From Colwellia sp. RSH04 (GTDB lineage Bacteria; Pseudomonadota; Gammaproteobacteria; Enterobacterales; Alteromonadaceae): a stretch of DNA of 64,000 nt. Made by a program: the position numbers and the translations under genes. The stretch lies in assembly GCF_003545765.1 (NCBI RefSeq), contig NZ_QXIO01000001.1:186001-250000 (forward strand). Direction: 5' to 3'. Below the pieces are notes generated by a model. The model did not search any database and had not been told where the DNA came from. It was given only the letters and a program-made list of their open reading frames with translations. This document shows, piece by piece, positions 46,855 to 56,129 of the stretch (positions within the stretch are counted from its first letter, which is position 1; each line of letters begins with the position of its first letter).

Positions 46855-47661
46855 ATGCAAGTTATTATTTTTGATGATGCTCAGCAAGTTGCAAACAATG
46901 CTGCTCAATGGGTGGCTGAGTTAATTAATAAAAAATCTAACCCGGTCTTAGGCCTAGCAACCGGTAATACACCTATTAGCCTTTACCAGCAGCTTGTTTT
47001 AAAGTATCAATCAGGTGAGATTAGCTTTAAAAATACCACGAGCTTTAACTTAGATGAATACTTAGGTATTGATGAAGATAATAGCCAAAGCTACCGTCAC
47101 TTCATGAATGAAAATTTATTTAATCATGTTGATATCAACAAGGCCAAAACGTATCTACCCGCTTGCTCGCAGGGGGAAAACCCCAGAGAGCAAGGATTAA
47201 GATACGAGCAAATGATAAAAAGCGCTGGCGGTATTGACCTGCAAATTTTGGGTATTGGCGCCAATGGGCATATTGGTTTTAATGAACCAACGTCAAGTCT
47301 TGCTTCACGTACCAGAATAAAAACGTTAACGCAGCAAACTCTTTCTGATAATAGTCGTTTATTCCGCGCAGATGAGTTTCAGCCTACATTAGCGATGACC
47401 ATGGGGATAGCAACAATTCTTGATGCGCGTTATGTACTGCTGATGGCGACAGGTGAGAACAAAGCAAAGGCTGTAAAAGATATGGTAACAGGCTCTTTAT
47501 CTGCAATGTGCCCTGCCTCTGCGCTTCAAATGCATGAAAACGCCATTGTAGTATTAGATAAAGCTGCTGCCAGCCTACTTGAAGAGCAAGAGTATTATTT
47601 ATGGGCAAATAAACAAAATAATAAGATTAATCAAGAGTTTGGTTTATATCATAACTATTAG
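46855..47661 (+). CDS. nagB: Glucosamine-6-phosphate deaminase
   Basis: A 268-residue enzyme turning glucosamine-6-phosphate into fructose-6-phosphate and ammonia. Signatures: LGLATGNTPISLYQQL, TSFNLDEYLGI (catalytic Asp), LGIGANGHIGFNEPTSS (catalytic His/Glu region) and TRIKTLTQQTL. The GNTP and DEYL patterns separate it from 6-phosphogluconolactonases. The length is that of the classic NagB. AAAGGAAC precedes the ATG. It completes the GlcNAc route although it is 11 kb from nagR. Confidence 0.97.
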   Translation: MQVIIFDDAQQVANNAAQWVAELINKKSNPVLGLATGNTPISLYQQLVLKYQSGEISFKNTTSFNLDEYLGIDEDNSQSYRHFMNENLFNHVDINKAKTYLPACSQGENPREQGLRYEQMIKSAGGIDLQILGIGANGHIGFNEPTSSLASRTRIKTLTQQTLSDNSRLFRADEFQPTLAMTMGIATILDARYVLLMATGENKAKAVKDMVTGSLSAMCPASALQMHENAIVVLDKAAASLLEEQEYYLWANKQNNKINQEFGLYHNY

Positions 47662-48077
47662 TGCATTAGGGCGTGTTGGCCGTTGTTGATACTTTCAGCA
47701 ATGAGCTATTTTTGCTTAGATTAGGGGAATTTAAGCTCTCAGCTGAATAATTAAACAAAGATTAACATGCCCCAGTAGCTTCCTTTGATTCAGAGTAACA
47801 CTCATTAAACTGAATCAAAGGTACGCGTTAAATGTTAGCCAGAAAACCTTCTGTTATTAGCACTTACCCCGAAACAAAATCCCTAAAGATACGTTTAATA
47901 TGATGCTTTAGCAGAATTAACTCTATCCCTCTTATCTTCAATTACTAACCTTTACATTATCAGCATTGCAATCTCAATTATCTTCATGCTAACCTGTCAT
48001 CAATTATACAATATACGGTAGATTGAGTTTCATCATAGCGAATAGAGTATTCACAACTTAGTTACAGGAGAATCAAA
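47662..48077. other. Intergenic region after nagB with an inverted-repeat element
   Basis: No gene. The element at 47667-47774 fills the left part; the right part (47775-48077) is AT-rich sequence with the promoter of the gene at 48078, which has ACAGGAG before its ATG. Confidence 0.55.
47667..47774. repeat. About 108-bp inverted-repeat element, TAGGGC family
   Basis: Left end TAGGGCGTGTTGGCCGTTG; right end, read on the minus strand, TGGGGCATGTTAATCTTTG. The interior is partly self-complementary (TTCAGCAATGAGCT with AGCTCTCAGCTGAA). It begins only 5 bp after the nagB stop, so it may also end that transcript. The decay of the ends suggests an old copy. Confidence 0.5.
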
Positions 48078-48518
48078 ATGAATAAAAGCACAGTAGCCAT
48101 AAGCGTCATCGCACTTGTCGCAGTAGGTGCCATAGCATATCAACAATTTCATACCAGCCCTGAGCCTACTCCTAAAGCAACTAAACAAGCAAGTGTATCT
48201 GCACCAGTGAGTATGCCTGCACCAAAGAAATTGCTAGACAAAAATAAAGCACCATCACCTCAAAACCTGCGAAATATAGCTGAAACATTATCATCAGATC
48301 AACAACAAGTCGCTGCAGCGCCTTCAAAGCATGAACCGCGTAAAACGGTAGTGGCAAGAAATGAAGACAAGGCTAGAGATCATCAAGATCCAAGCAATAT
48401 AGCACCACCGCACGGTCATGAACATAACCATAGTCATAACTCAGCACCGCAGCCTCCAGGTGTTCCTAATAAGCCATTACCAACTCAAAATTCAATTAAT
48501 CAACCGCCTAGAGGCTAG
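48078..48518 (+). CDS. Pro/His-rich anchored periplasmic protein
   Basis: A 146-residue protein with one N-terminal signal/anchor helix (STVAISVIALVAVGAIAY) and a low-complexity remainder rich in Pro, Lys, Gln and Ala. A metal-binding-like HGHEHNHSHN stretch lies near residue 113-122. GGAG precedes the ATG. No family is recognised. It stands 394 bp upstream of the collagenase gene, in its own transcription unit. The His cluster suggests metal binding in the periplasm, which is only an inference. Confidence 0.6.
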   Translation: MNKSTVAISVIALVAVGAIAYQQFHTSPEPTPKATKQASVSAPVSMPAPKKLLDKNKAPSPQNLRNIAETLSSDQQQVAAAPSKHEPRKTVVARNEDKARDHQDPSNIAPPHGHEHNHSHNSAPQPPGVPNKPLPTQNSINQPPRG

Positions 48519-48912
48519 AATAAGTTCCTTCACGCTTTCCTCACTTTCTACTTCATACTGATAAGGACGTCAGTACATTACTTCTCTCACCACCTTAAAT
48601 AAACCACACAAAAACGTATAAAAATTCAATTAAATATAATTTTTATAATAATGAATTAATCCCTGTTTTGTTTAGTAAAAACTATCCTAATAACCTATGA
48701 CATTGAAACTACGAAGGAATTCTTATTAAATATTAACTTGGAATTGTATACAAAATATAATATATATAGATAGTGCATATAGCGAAATCAATGCGCCACA
48801 AGAGATGGATGTACGGGTTAGCGGCAGTTTGAACCATAAAAAAAACAAGATGTTCAAAATGCAACACGGACGATTTACCTAATCACTTGTACCTAACGAG
48901 TATAATAACAAT
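48519..48912. other. Upstream region of the collagenase gene
   Basis: No gene in 394 bp. It holds a TTGTATACAA palindrome (48744-48753) followed by ATATAATATATATAG, which may include a -10 box, then about 120 bp of leader. I could not fit the leader to a known riboswitch. Confidence 0.5.
48744..48753. promoter_or_regulatory. TTGTATACAA palindrome upstream of the collagenase
   Basis: TTGTATACAA is identical to the core of the palindrome in front of the type I exporter (5971-5980). It lies next to a TATAAT-like sequence (48755-48760), in the probable promoter. The binding factor is unknown. Confidence 0.3.
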
Positions 48913-51900
48913 ATGATTTTATCTACCAAGAAAACGATGTTAGCAAGCGCGATTTGTTTTTCATTACAAATAAGCACTTCTCAAGCAGCACAAATGTGCG
49001 GTACCAAAACTTTAGAAAGACAAGCTGAAGTCCCTGCCAACCAAACGCAATGTATTACAGATTACGGACATTACCTATACGTTAACGTTCCTTATGAAAA
49101 TAGCGACGTAACCATTACCACCTCTGGCGGTACATTTACGGGTAGCGACGCTGATATTAAACTATACCAAGGCAACTCTTGGAACGGGGATGTAGAAGCC
49201 AGTAGTATTACCAGTGGCACAAATGAAGAAAGTATTTCCTTCGTTTCTCGTGCGGGTGAACGTTACTTTAAAGTTGATGGCAATATTCAAGAAACAAGCT
49301 TAACGGTATCAGTAACAGGTGGCGATGTACCACCGCCGATGGGAGATTACATTGTTTACCCAACTCGTGTAGAGATTTCAGTAGCAAATGCGCCAATCTC
49401 CTCGAAGTCTCAATATGGTTCAACTATCGCTTCGATACTTGCTGCAAGTTATAGTGATTTCGCAGACATTGCTGGCGCAGCAAACGATCCTATTAGTGAG
49501 GTAAGCAATGCAATTCATTACTTGGCAAAAGCAGATGACTTAGCCGACCCTGATTTAAATCAATTATTATACTTTTTAGGCTCATATAAATATCACGCAG
49601 AGCAAATGACCGCATCAGAAGCTCAGGCATTAAGTACGGCATTATTGGCTGTAACACAAATGACTGGCTTTATTTCACCAGCGGGTACGGTTATTCAAGA
49701 AGGTTACGCTAAAGCGTTAAATAATTTCGAACGTTACGAAGGCTCCACATATTACAAAGAACACTTACCTCACCTTTTAGCTGCTTTACAGTATTTCTCT
49801 TTGGAGACTAACCCTTTTGCTATTAGTAATGCGGGCGATACTACCATGGCAATTCTATTGTCATTAGGCTCTGCTGCTTACTATGGTGACTCTGCAACAA
49901 AAGCCGCCTTTAATGACAACATGTTAGATGTGCTTTCTGTATTACGCTCTTTTACATTTTTAGGTGAAACTTCTTTAGATACACGCTGGAGTGGTGAATC
50001 TGACATTAAATGGATTCTACCTCATAGTTTTAATACCATGGGGAAAGTTTCATCTATCGCAACAGAAGAAGCACAAGGTCGATTCGACAGCACTGTTTTA
50101 GAAGTTCGTGGCAAAGTTATCAATACTATTTCTGTTGAAACCACTGAAACAATTATTACTAAAAACTACCTTGAAAGTGCTGGTCGCGCTTGTGAAGAGG
50201 GCGATGCCTTATTTGGCAGCTGTGTGGTTCCACCAAAAGAAGAAGATATTTTAACTGTTAGCCATGAATGTTCAGCAAATATAACGATTAGAGCGCAAAG
50301 TTCAATAAGCCAGGCAACACTAAATCAGTCTTGTGTTGATATGGCTCTACAAGAATCTGAATTTCATGCGTTCTTTAATACCGCTGGAAATCCGGTAACA
50401 GGTGATAAAAACTCGCACATTGAAGTCGTGGCTTTTGCAAGCCCTGAAGATTATGAAAAGTATGCTAGTGAGTTTTTCGGTATTAGTACTGATAATGGTG
50501 GTATGTATCTAGAAGGCACACCAGAGAACGATGGTAACCAAGCACGCTTTATTGCTATGCAATGTCCAGACTCATGGGTAGGTAGTTCTTGTCAGTATGA
50601 AGATCAAATATATAACTTAAGACATGAATATGTTCACTACCTTGATGGTCGATACATAAAAGCAGGATCATACGGTGATTTTGACTATAACGTATCATGG
50701 TCTGAAGGTATGGCTGAATATATGGCGATGGGCGCTGAGCATACGCGTACATTAAACACCCTTAAAGGTGAAACAATTCCACCATTATATAACTTGTTAT
50801 TCATGAGCTATGAATACGACAACTTATATCCATGGGGCTACTTTGCCATGCGTTATTTAGGTGAAGAGCATAAGAGTGAAGTAAATACCTTAGCTTCTGC
50901 ACTTCAATCGGGTGATAACAATGCATATGTTGCCGCTCTTAAAGAAGTTGCTGCACGCACAGAAGATGGCTTTGAGGCATATATGCTAGCAAACTCAGAA
51001 ACAGTAGCACCCGCTTCCGTTTCTATGCCTGCACAAGATACTATTGGTAGCTGTAATTTAGAACAACAATATGCTCGCCATATTGATGCAAACAAAACCG
51101 ATTTTACCTTTACAAATATCACCGATACACCTGTTTCTTTATTCTGGGTAAACAGCACTACAGGTGAAACTAACTTTGCTAAAAACTATAAAACGTTAAA
51201 TCAGGGTGATACCTACTCTTCAAGTTCTTGGAGTGTTGGTGATCGCATGATGTTATCTGATAATAACATGAACTGTATTGGTGTGGCTGTGATGGCTGAA
51301 AACAGTAATACCTTTACTATTGATGCTGAGCTAGTTAAAGATGTTGTTACTGAAGACATTCCTGCACTAAACCAAATGGGTAGCTGTGCTTTAGCACAAC
51401 CTCATTTAATTATGGATGAGTCGCATGAGTTCACTATTACCAATACCTCTGATACCGCAGTTCGCTTATTTAGAATAGACAACACCAAAGGAAGCATTAT
51501 CACCACCAGTGGTGCAACCGACTTCACACATGGTTACGGTGTTTTAGCTCCGGGCGCAACGTATTCAAATGATGTTTGGTTTGGTGATCGTCGCTTAATG
51601 GTGACAGATAGCAATTTAAATTGTTTAAGCGTTGGTGTGTTAAACAACCCTGTTGCCAACTTCACTGTCGATCAAGCAATGGTAGCCAATGCTGCCGAGC
51701 CTGAAGTAATCCCTGCTGCAAATACAATTGGTCGTTGTGATTTAATGGCCAAACACTTAACAGGCCCATTTGAAGCTGATTTCTCTTTTGTTAACAACAG
51801 TGAAAATCCTGTACGTATTCATAGAGTAGACGCTGAAACGGGTGAGTTAAGTGAAAGCTTTGGCTTTACTACCCTAGCTACGGGTGAAACATACGACAGT

Positions 51901-53352
51901 GCAACAACTTGGAAATGGTTCGGTAACCGCCGTGCAGCAATTACTGATGAAAATAATCAGTGTTTAGGTGTTGCCGTAATGACCGAAGAAGAAACCAGTA
52001 ATGATTATATTATTACCAGTGAATTAGGTGGTGGGACACAAGAGCCAGTAGACTCTGATGGCGACGGTGTAATTGATAGTGAAGATGCTTTCCCTAATGA
52101 CCCTACCGAAACAAAAGACTCTGATGGTGACGGCGTTGGCGATAACAGTGATGCTTTCCCACAAGATGCTTCTGAATCAGTTGATTCAGATGGTGATGGT
52201 GTAGGTAACAATGGCGACGCTTTCCCTAACGATCCTTCAGAAACAAAAGATTCTGATGGCGACGGTATTGGTGACAATGCAGATCCAACACCAAATGGTG
52301 ATGTAGACTCTGATGGCGACGGGCATTTAGATTCTGTTGATGCTTTCCCAAATGATCCTTCTGAATGGTTAGATTCAGATAGCGATGGTACTGGTGACAA
52401 CAGTGATGCATTTCCAACTGACGCAACAGAAACAAAAGATTCTGATGAAGATGGTGTAGGTGATAATGCTGATGCATTCCCTAACGATAGCAGTGAAACA
52501 ACTGACTCTGATGGCGATGGTTATGGAGATAACAGTGATGTATTCCCTAATGACGCTACAGAATGGGCTGATTCCGATAACGATGGCATGGGTGACAACT
52601 CAGACCCTTACCCGAATGATCCTAATAATGGTGGCGGTGTAACGGTACCTGATTGTGGCGCAGCAACAATCACTAGTGGGAAACTAACCCTTGAAACCGA
52701 TGAATGTGTTTCTGGTGGCCGCGGCTCATACTATGTATGGGTTGAAGAAGACAACACAACCCTTTATCTAACTACCGCGGGTGGTCAAGGTGATGTGGGT
52801 ATTTACTTCAATGCTGACACATGGGCAACTTCAAGTAATGCTCAAGCTTCTACCAATGCAACAGGTGTAACGCATACTTTAACAGTAACGGCTAATCGAG
52901 GCTGGCGCTATATCACGTTAAATAGTGAAAGCGACTATGCTGAAGTTACCTTTAAAGTGAGCTTAACAGAGTCAGGCGATGTAACAGACCCTGAAGAGCC
53001 GGTAGAGCCACCAGCAGCGGATATAGCTAATGCTTGTGCAACAATGTCTGTAAATGACTACAGTGCAATTGAATCAGGTAAAGCAATGTGTACTGGAAAT
53101 GGCCGTAATAGCTATTACATTTACTTAAACGAATCAGTATCAAGCATTGATATTAATACCGCACATGGTACAGGTGAAGCTGAGTTGTATGTGGGTAGTA
53201 CCTGGGCAACTGCCGCTACGCATACTCATAAGTCAATCATTGCTGGTACTACAGAACAAAGCATCACAGTAAATAACCCACCTTCAGGTTGGTTTTATAT
53301 AGGTGTTCAAAACTCTGGCAGTGAGGTTGCTGTTCAGGTTGATGTCAAATAG
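48913..53352 (+). CDS. Secreted M9 collagenase with VHL-like, TSP3 and PPC domains
   Basis: A 1479-residue exported metalloprotease. Signal peptide MILSTKKTMLASAICFSLQISTSQA; an N-terminal PPC-like domain (about 30-140); an M9 N-terminal helical domain (about 155-440); and a catalytic domain with the zinc site HEYVH (571-575) and the distal Glu in WSEGMAEY (598), typical of Vibrio-type collagenases. Three related modules of about 110 residues start near 711, 822 and 939, each with a TPVSLFW-like strand and a G(D/N)RR/RMM-D pattern resembling VHL beta domains. Nine Ca-binding TSP3 repeats (DSDGDGVGDN type, about 1046-1240) and two C-terminal PPC domains (about 1249-1353 and 1372-1479) follow. 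Type II secretion is likely. Strong terminator after it. Confidence 0.92.
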   Translation: MILSTKKTMLASAICFSLQISTSQAAQMCGTKTLERQAEVPANQTQCITDYGHYLYVNVPYENSDVTITTSGGTFTGSDADIKLYQGNSWNGDVEASSITSGTNEESISFVSRAGERYFKVDGNIQETSLTVSVTGGDVPPPMGDYIVYPTRVEISVANAPISSKSQYGSTIASILAASYSDFADIAGAANDPISEVSNAIHYLAKADDLADPDLNQLLYFLGSYKYHAEQMTASEAQALSTALLAVTQMTGFISPAGTVIQEGYAKALNNFERYEGSTYYKEHLPHLLAALQYFSLETNPFAISNAGDTTMAILLSLGSAAYYGDSATKAAFNDNMLDVLSVLRSFTFLGETSLDTRWSGESDIKWILPHSFNTMGKVSSIATEEAQGRFDSTVLEVRGKVINTISVETTETIITKNYLESAGRACEEGDALFGSCVVPPKEEDILTVSHECSANITIRAQSSISQATLNQSCVDMALQESEFHAFFNTAGNPVTGDKNSHIEVVAFASPEDYEKYASEFFGISTDNGGMYLEGTPENDGNQARFIAMQCPDSWVGSSCQYEDQIYNLRHEYVHYLDGRYIKAGSYGDFDYNVSWSEGMAEYMAMGAEHTRTLNTLKGETIPPLYNLLFMSYEYDNLYPWGYFAMRYLGEEHKSEVNTLASALQSGDNNAYVAALKEVAARTEDGFEAYMLANSETVAPASVSMPAQDTIGSCNLEQQYARHIDANKTDFTFTNITDTPVSLFWVNSTTGETNFAKNYKTLNQGDTYSSSSWSVGDRMMLSDNNMNCIGVAVMAENSNTFTIDAELVKDVVTEDIPALNQMGSCALAQPHLIMDESHEFTITNTSDTAVRLFRIDNTKGSIITTSGATDFTHGYGVLAPGATYSNDVWFGDRRLMVTDSNLNCLSVGVLNNPVANFTVDQAMVANAAEPEVIPAANTIGRCDLMAKHLTGPFEADFSFVNNSENPVRIHRVDAETGELSESFGFTTLATGETYDSATTWKWFGNRRAAITDENNQCLGVAVMTEEETSNDYIITSELGGGTQEPVDSDGDGVIDSEDAFPNDPTETKDSDGDGVGDNSDAFPQDASESVDSDGDGVGNNGDAFPNDPSETKDSDGDGIGDNADPTPNGDVDSDGDGHLDSVDAFPNDPSEWLDSDSDGTGDNSDAFPTDATETKDSDEDGVGDNADAFPNDSSETTDSDGDGYGDNSDVFPNDATEWADSDNDGMGDNSDPYPNDPNNGGGVTVPDCGAATITSGKLTLETDECVSGGRGSYYVWVEEDNTTLYLTTAGGQGDVGIYFNADTWATSSNAQASTNATGVTHTLTVTANRGWRYITLNSESDYAEVTFKVSLTESGDVTDPEEPVEPPAADIANACATMSVNDYSAIESGKAMCTGNGRNSYYIYLNESVSSIDINTAHGTGEAELYVGSTWATAATHTHKSIIAGTTEQSITVNNPPSGWFYIGVQNSGSEVAVQVDVK

Positions 53353-53423
53353 TTATTACAATAATAACGATGTGATTTAGTTAAAAGTATCTTCCCTTAC
53401 ATAAAGATGTTTAACTAACTTTT

Positions 53424-53449
53424 AGCGGGTCATTTGACCCGCTTTTTTT
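53424..53449 (+). terminator. Terminator of the collagenase gene
   Basis: Stem AGCGGGTCA / TGACCCGCT with a 2-base loop, followed by seven T, 71 bp after the stop. Confidence 0.92.
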
Positions 53450-53546
53450 ATACTTAAAATTTAATGCATCCTATTGATTAATCGATTTTGTATGAGAGAA
53501 TCATTATATACTCCACATAAAATGATTCATCAGTAAAGGAGTAACC

Positions 53547-54008
53547 ATGTCAAATGACATTGAACAACAAAGCTCACGTAGAAGTTTACTTAAAGGGATC
53601 GTTACAGGAACTGCTGCACTAGCTGCAGCTCCAGTAATGGCTAATACAGATCATTCGCATCACCACCATATGCCAAGCAAGTTAAATAAAGCATTAATCG
53701 CAATTGCCAATGAATGTGCCCAACATGGTGATGAATGTATCGCTCACTGTATGCAGATGTTTAAAATGGGAGATACCACTTTAGCTAAATGCGCAGAAAC
53801 CGTTAACGAAATGATCATTATGTGTCGTGCCTTAGCAAAAATGGCCAGTTACCAATCAACACAAGTGAATGCTTTAGCTAAAATAGTCATTGATGTTTGT
53901 CAAACCTGTGCTGACGAGTGCGGTAAGCATACAAAACACAAAGAATGTAAAGCATGTGAACAGTCTTGCTTAGAGTGTATCGAAGAGTGCAAAAAGCTTC
54001 TAGCATAA
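53547..54008 (+). CDS. Tat-exported four-helix copper-storage protein (Csp1-like)
   Basis: A 153-residue protein with a twin-arginine signal (SSRRSLLKGIVTG) and AxA-type cleavage at VMANT. The mature protein begins with HSHHHH and carries 13 Cys spaced along predicted helices (ECAQHGDECIAHC, VCQTCADECG, KACEQSCLECIEEC), the same number as I recall for Methylosinus Csp1. Such Cys-lined four-helix bundles store many Cu(I) ions in the periplasm. AAAGGAG precedes the ATG. It may protect secreted or envelope enzymes from copper. Confidence 0.88.
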   Translation: MSNDIEQQSSRRSLLKGIVTGTAALAAAPVMANTDHSHHHHMPSKLNKALIAIANECAQHGDECIAHCMQMFKMGDTTLAKCAETVNEMIIMCRALAKMASYQSTQVNALAKIVIDVCQTCADECGKHTKHKECKACEQSCLECIEECKKLLA

Positions 54009-54174
54009 GCTTTTAAATAACATTCACCTTAAGCTATATTTAACCAAATAAAGCTGTATTGAGAAAAATGAAATAACAAAACCGCTAACGGTCATTAAAT
54101 ATACAATTGACTTTAACGGTTTATTTTCTAGTAAAATCCTATTTCATCGATACATTTTCAGAGAACGCGACCTA

Positions 54175-54885
54175 ATGAATACTATTCCACTGAGTAACCT
54201 TGCCTTTTCATTTATACCTGTGATTCTAGTGATTTTTATTATGTTTCATTGGTCGTTAAAAATTACTGACTCAATGATTGCTATGGCCCGTATGGTCATT
54301 CAACTATTAGCGATAGGCTATGCCTTAAACTGGATTTTCGCGGTTGAAACTCCTTTCATCATTTTACTACTATTATCCTTTATGCTAATTGTCGCCAGCT
54401 CTATCGCTTTAAGGCCTATTAATGATAGAAAGGCAGTAAAATACTCTCATGCGTTCGTGGCAATTGCCCTAGGAAGTGGCTTAACCTTAGCTTTTATTAT
54501 TATTTTTGTGTTGGAAGCAAACCCATGGTACAAAGCTGATACCATTATTCCGTTAGCAGGCATGATTTTCGCCAGCGCGATGAACACTGTTAGTATTACC
54601 GCTGAACGTTTTACCAATGAAATAATTCATACCTCTTGTGGGATAAAAGCAAGAGAGCAAGCCTTTAAAGCCGGCTTAAACCCTTTATTCAATACCTTAC
54701 TTGCTGTCGGCTTAGTCACCTTACCGGGTATGATGACAGGGCAAATATTTTCAGGTGTTTCGCCTCTCATTGCCGTTAGATATCAAATAGTTGTAATGTG
54801 CATGATTACGGGCGGTGCAGGTTTATCATCGGCTATTTTCTTACATATAGCTTATAAACAGTCTGCAACTAAAACAATGAGTTAA
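54175..54885 (+). CDS. FetB-like (YbbM, UPF0014) ABC permease
   Basis: A 236-residue permease with about seven membrane segments. Family text includes ARMVIQLLAIGYALNWIF, the conserved RPINDRKAVKYSHAF-like loop, GMIFASAMNTVSITAERF and GLVTLPGMMTGQIFSG. In E. coli the partner FetA ATPase lies next to FetB and the pair exports iron. No FetA gene is adjacent here, so it must use an ATPase encoded elsewhere or have another role. It lies convergent to modC. Confidence 0.87.
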   Translation: MNTIPLSNLAFSFIPVILVIFIMFHWSLKITDSMIAMARMVIQLLAIGYALNWIFAVETPFIILLLLSFMLIVASSIALRPINDRKAVKYSHAFVAIALGSGLTLAFIIIFVLEANPWYKADTIIPLAGMIFASAMNTVSITAERFTNEIIHTSCGIKAREQAFKAGLNPLFNTLLAVGLVTLPGMMTGQIFSGVSPLIAVRYQIVVMCMITGGAGLSSAIFLHIAYKQSATKTMS

Positions 54886-54976
54886 GGCGACAAGCTAATA
54901 CTGTGTTAAATAGTTTTAATGGCTACCTTGCAGGTTTATCACTGACCTATTCAAAAGACCTATTAATATGCGAACC

Positions 54977-56059
54977 CTAATGAACAATAGCAACCGACTT
55001 AATTTGCGCCCAACAGTGAGCCCCCTCAGATAACCCTAAACTGGCTAATGACTTCCCAGTTAAGCGGGCAATAACATATTCATTGCCTACTTTTAAGCGC
55101 ACTAACACTATGGGCGAACCTTCCTCTTTAGCTATTTCAACCACTTCACCTTGAAAGCGATTAGCAATACTTGAATCTGAATGGTTAGACAGCGCAAGGC
55201 TTACATCTTTAGCTAAAATACGTACTCTAACCTCTTCCCCAATTTTCTCGCTATTATCACTTAACCATAACTCTCCACCCGCAAAGCTAACTTTCATTAA
55301 GTGCCATGTTTGATCTTTTTCCACAACAGAGCCTTTAATGATGACGCCTGTACCTTGCTCAAAGTAACTACTGTATTCCAGTGTAGAAAATATTTTTGAT
55401 AACTCACCTTGTGCTTTTACGCTTCCAGCTTCTAAAACAACAACATGATCTGCTAATCGAGCTACCTCATCTAATGAGTGACTAACATACAGTATTGGAA
55501 TATCGAAACTTGCTTGTAAACGCTCAAGATAAGGGAGAATTTCTTTTTTTCGCGCGTTATCCAGTGATGCTAGCGGTTCATCCATCAATAATATTTTTGG
55601 CTGAACTAGCAAAGCTCTCGCTATAGCGACACGTTGACGCTCTCCACCTGATAACTCACTAGGATAACGTGTCAGTATTGTTTGAATGCCCAACACAGAA
55701 ACTATTTTTTCATAATGCGCTTTACTCACTTCATGCTCAGCGCGTTTCATAGCAAATGTCAGGTTTTCATCTGCTGTTAAATGTTCAAATAAACTCGCTT
55801 CTTGAAAAACATAGCCAATTGGTCGTTTGTAGGTTTTTAAACAAAAACTTTCACTTTGCCATATTTGCTGTGAAACTTCTAAATGCCCTACTACTGATTT
55901 TTCCAACCCTGCAATACATCTTAATAACGTTGTTTTTCCTGAGCCTGAATGACCAAATATGGCTGTTATACCTTGACTCGGGATGCTTATATCAATGTCT
56001 AAAGAAAAGTTATTGCTTTGAGGTGTTTGATGAGCAACCTTAAATTTCGCTTTAATCAT
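54977..56059 (-). CDS. modC: Molybdate ABC transporter ATPase
   Basis: A 360-residue ATPase. Walker A is FGHSGSGKTTLLRCIAGL, the signature is LSGGERQRVAIARAL, and Walker B is ILLMDEPLASLD. The C-terminal TOBE domain (about 290-352) has FQGEVVEIAKEEGSPIVLVRLKVGNEYVIARLT, the regulatory molybdate-binding part. It follows modB by 70 bp in the order modA-modB-modC. Confidence 0.94.
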   Translation of the reverse strand: MIKAKFKVAHQTPQSNNFSLDIDISIPSQGITAIFGHSGSGKTTLLRCIAGLEKSVVGHLEVSQQIWQSESFCLKTYKRPIGYVFQEASLFEHLTADENLTFAMKRAEHEVSKAHYEKIVSVLGIQTILTRYPSELSGGERQRVAIARALLVQPKILLMDEPLASLDNARKKEILPYLERLQASFDIPILYVSHSLDEVARLADHVVVLEAGSVKAQGELSKIFSTLEYSSYFEQGTGVIIKGSVVEKDQTWHLMKVSFAGGELWLSDNSEKIGEEVRVRILAKDVSLALSNHSDSSIANRFQGEVVEIAKEEGSPIVLVRLKVGNEYVIARLTGKSLASLGLSEGAHCWAQIKSVAIVH

Positions 56060-56129
56060 GTTAAGCGTTATCCCATTTATTTATTGACATCAATTCACAC
56101 CTAAAACACTGGTAAAGCACACGCACAAA

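Noticed and set aside
46855-47661. 6-phosphogluconolactonase as identity of nagB
   Set aside because: The GNTP, NLDEYLGI and GHIGFNEP motifs and the operator in front support glucosamine-6-phosphate deaminase.
48770-48912. Possible c-di-GMP riboswitch in the collagenase leader
   Set aside because: I looked for the conserved GEMM core around GACGCAAAGCC and did not find it; only weak stems are possible.
52005-52477. Long minus-strand ORFs opposite the collagenase repeats
   Set aside because: They are mirror images of the repetitive TSP3 codons, with low-complexity Ser/Pro or His/Leu text and no ribosome sites.
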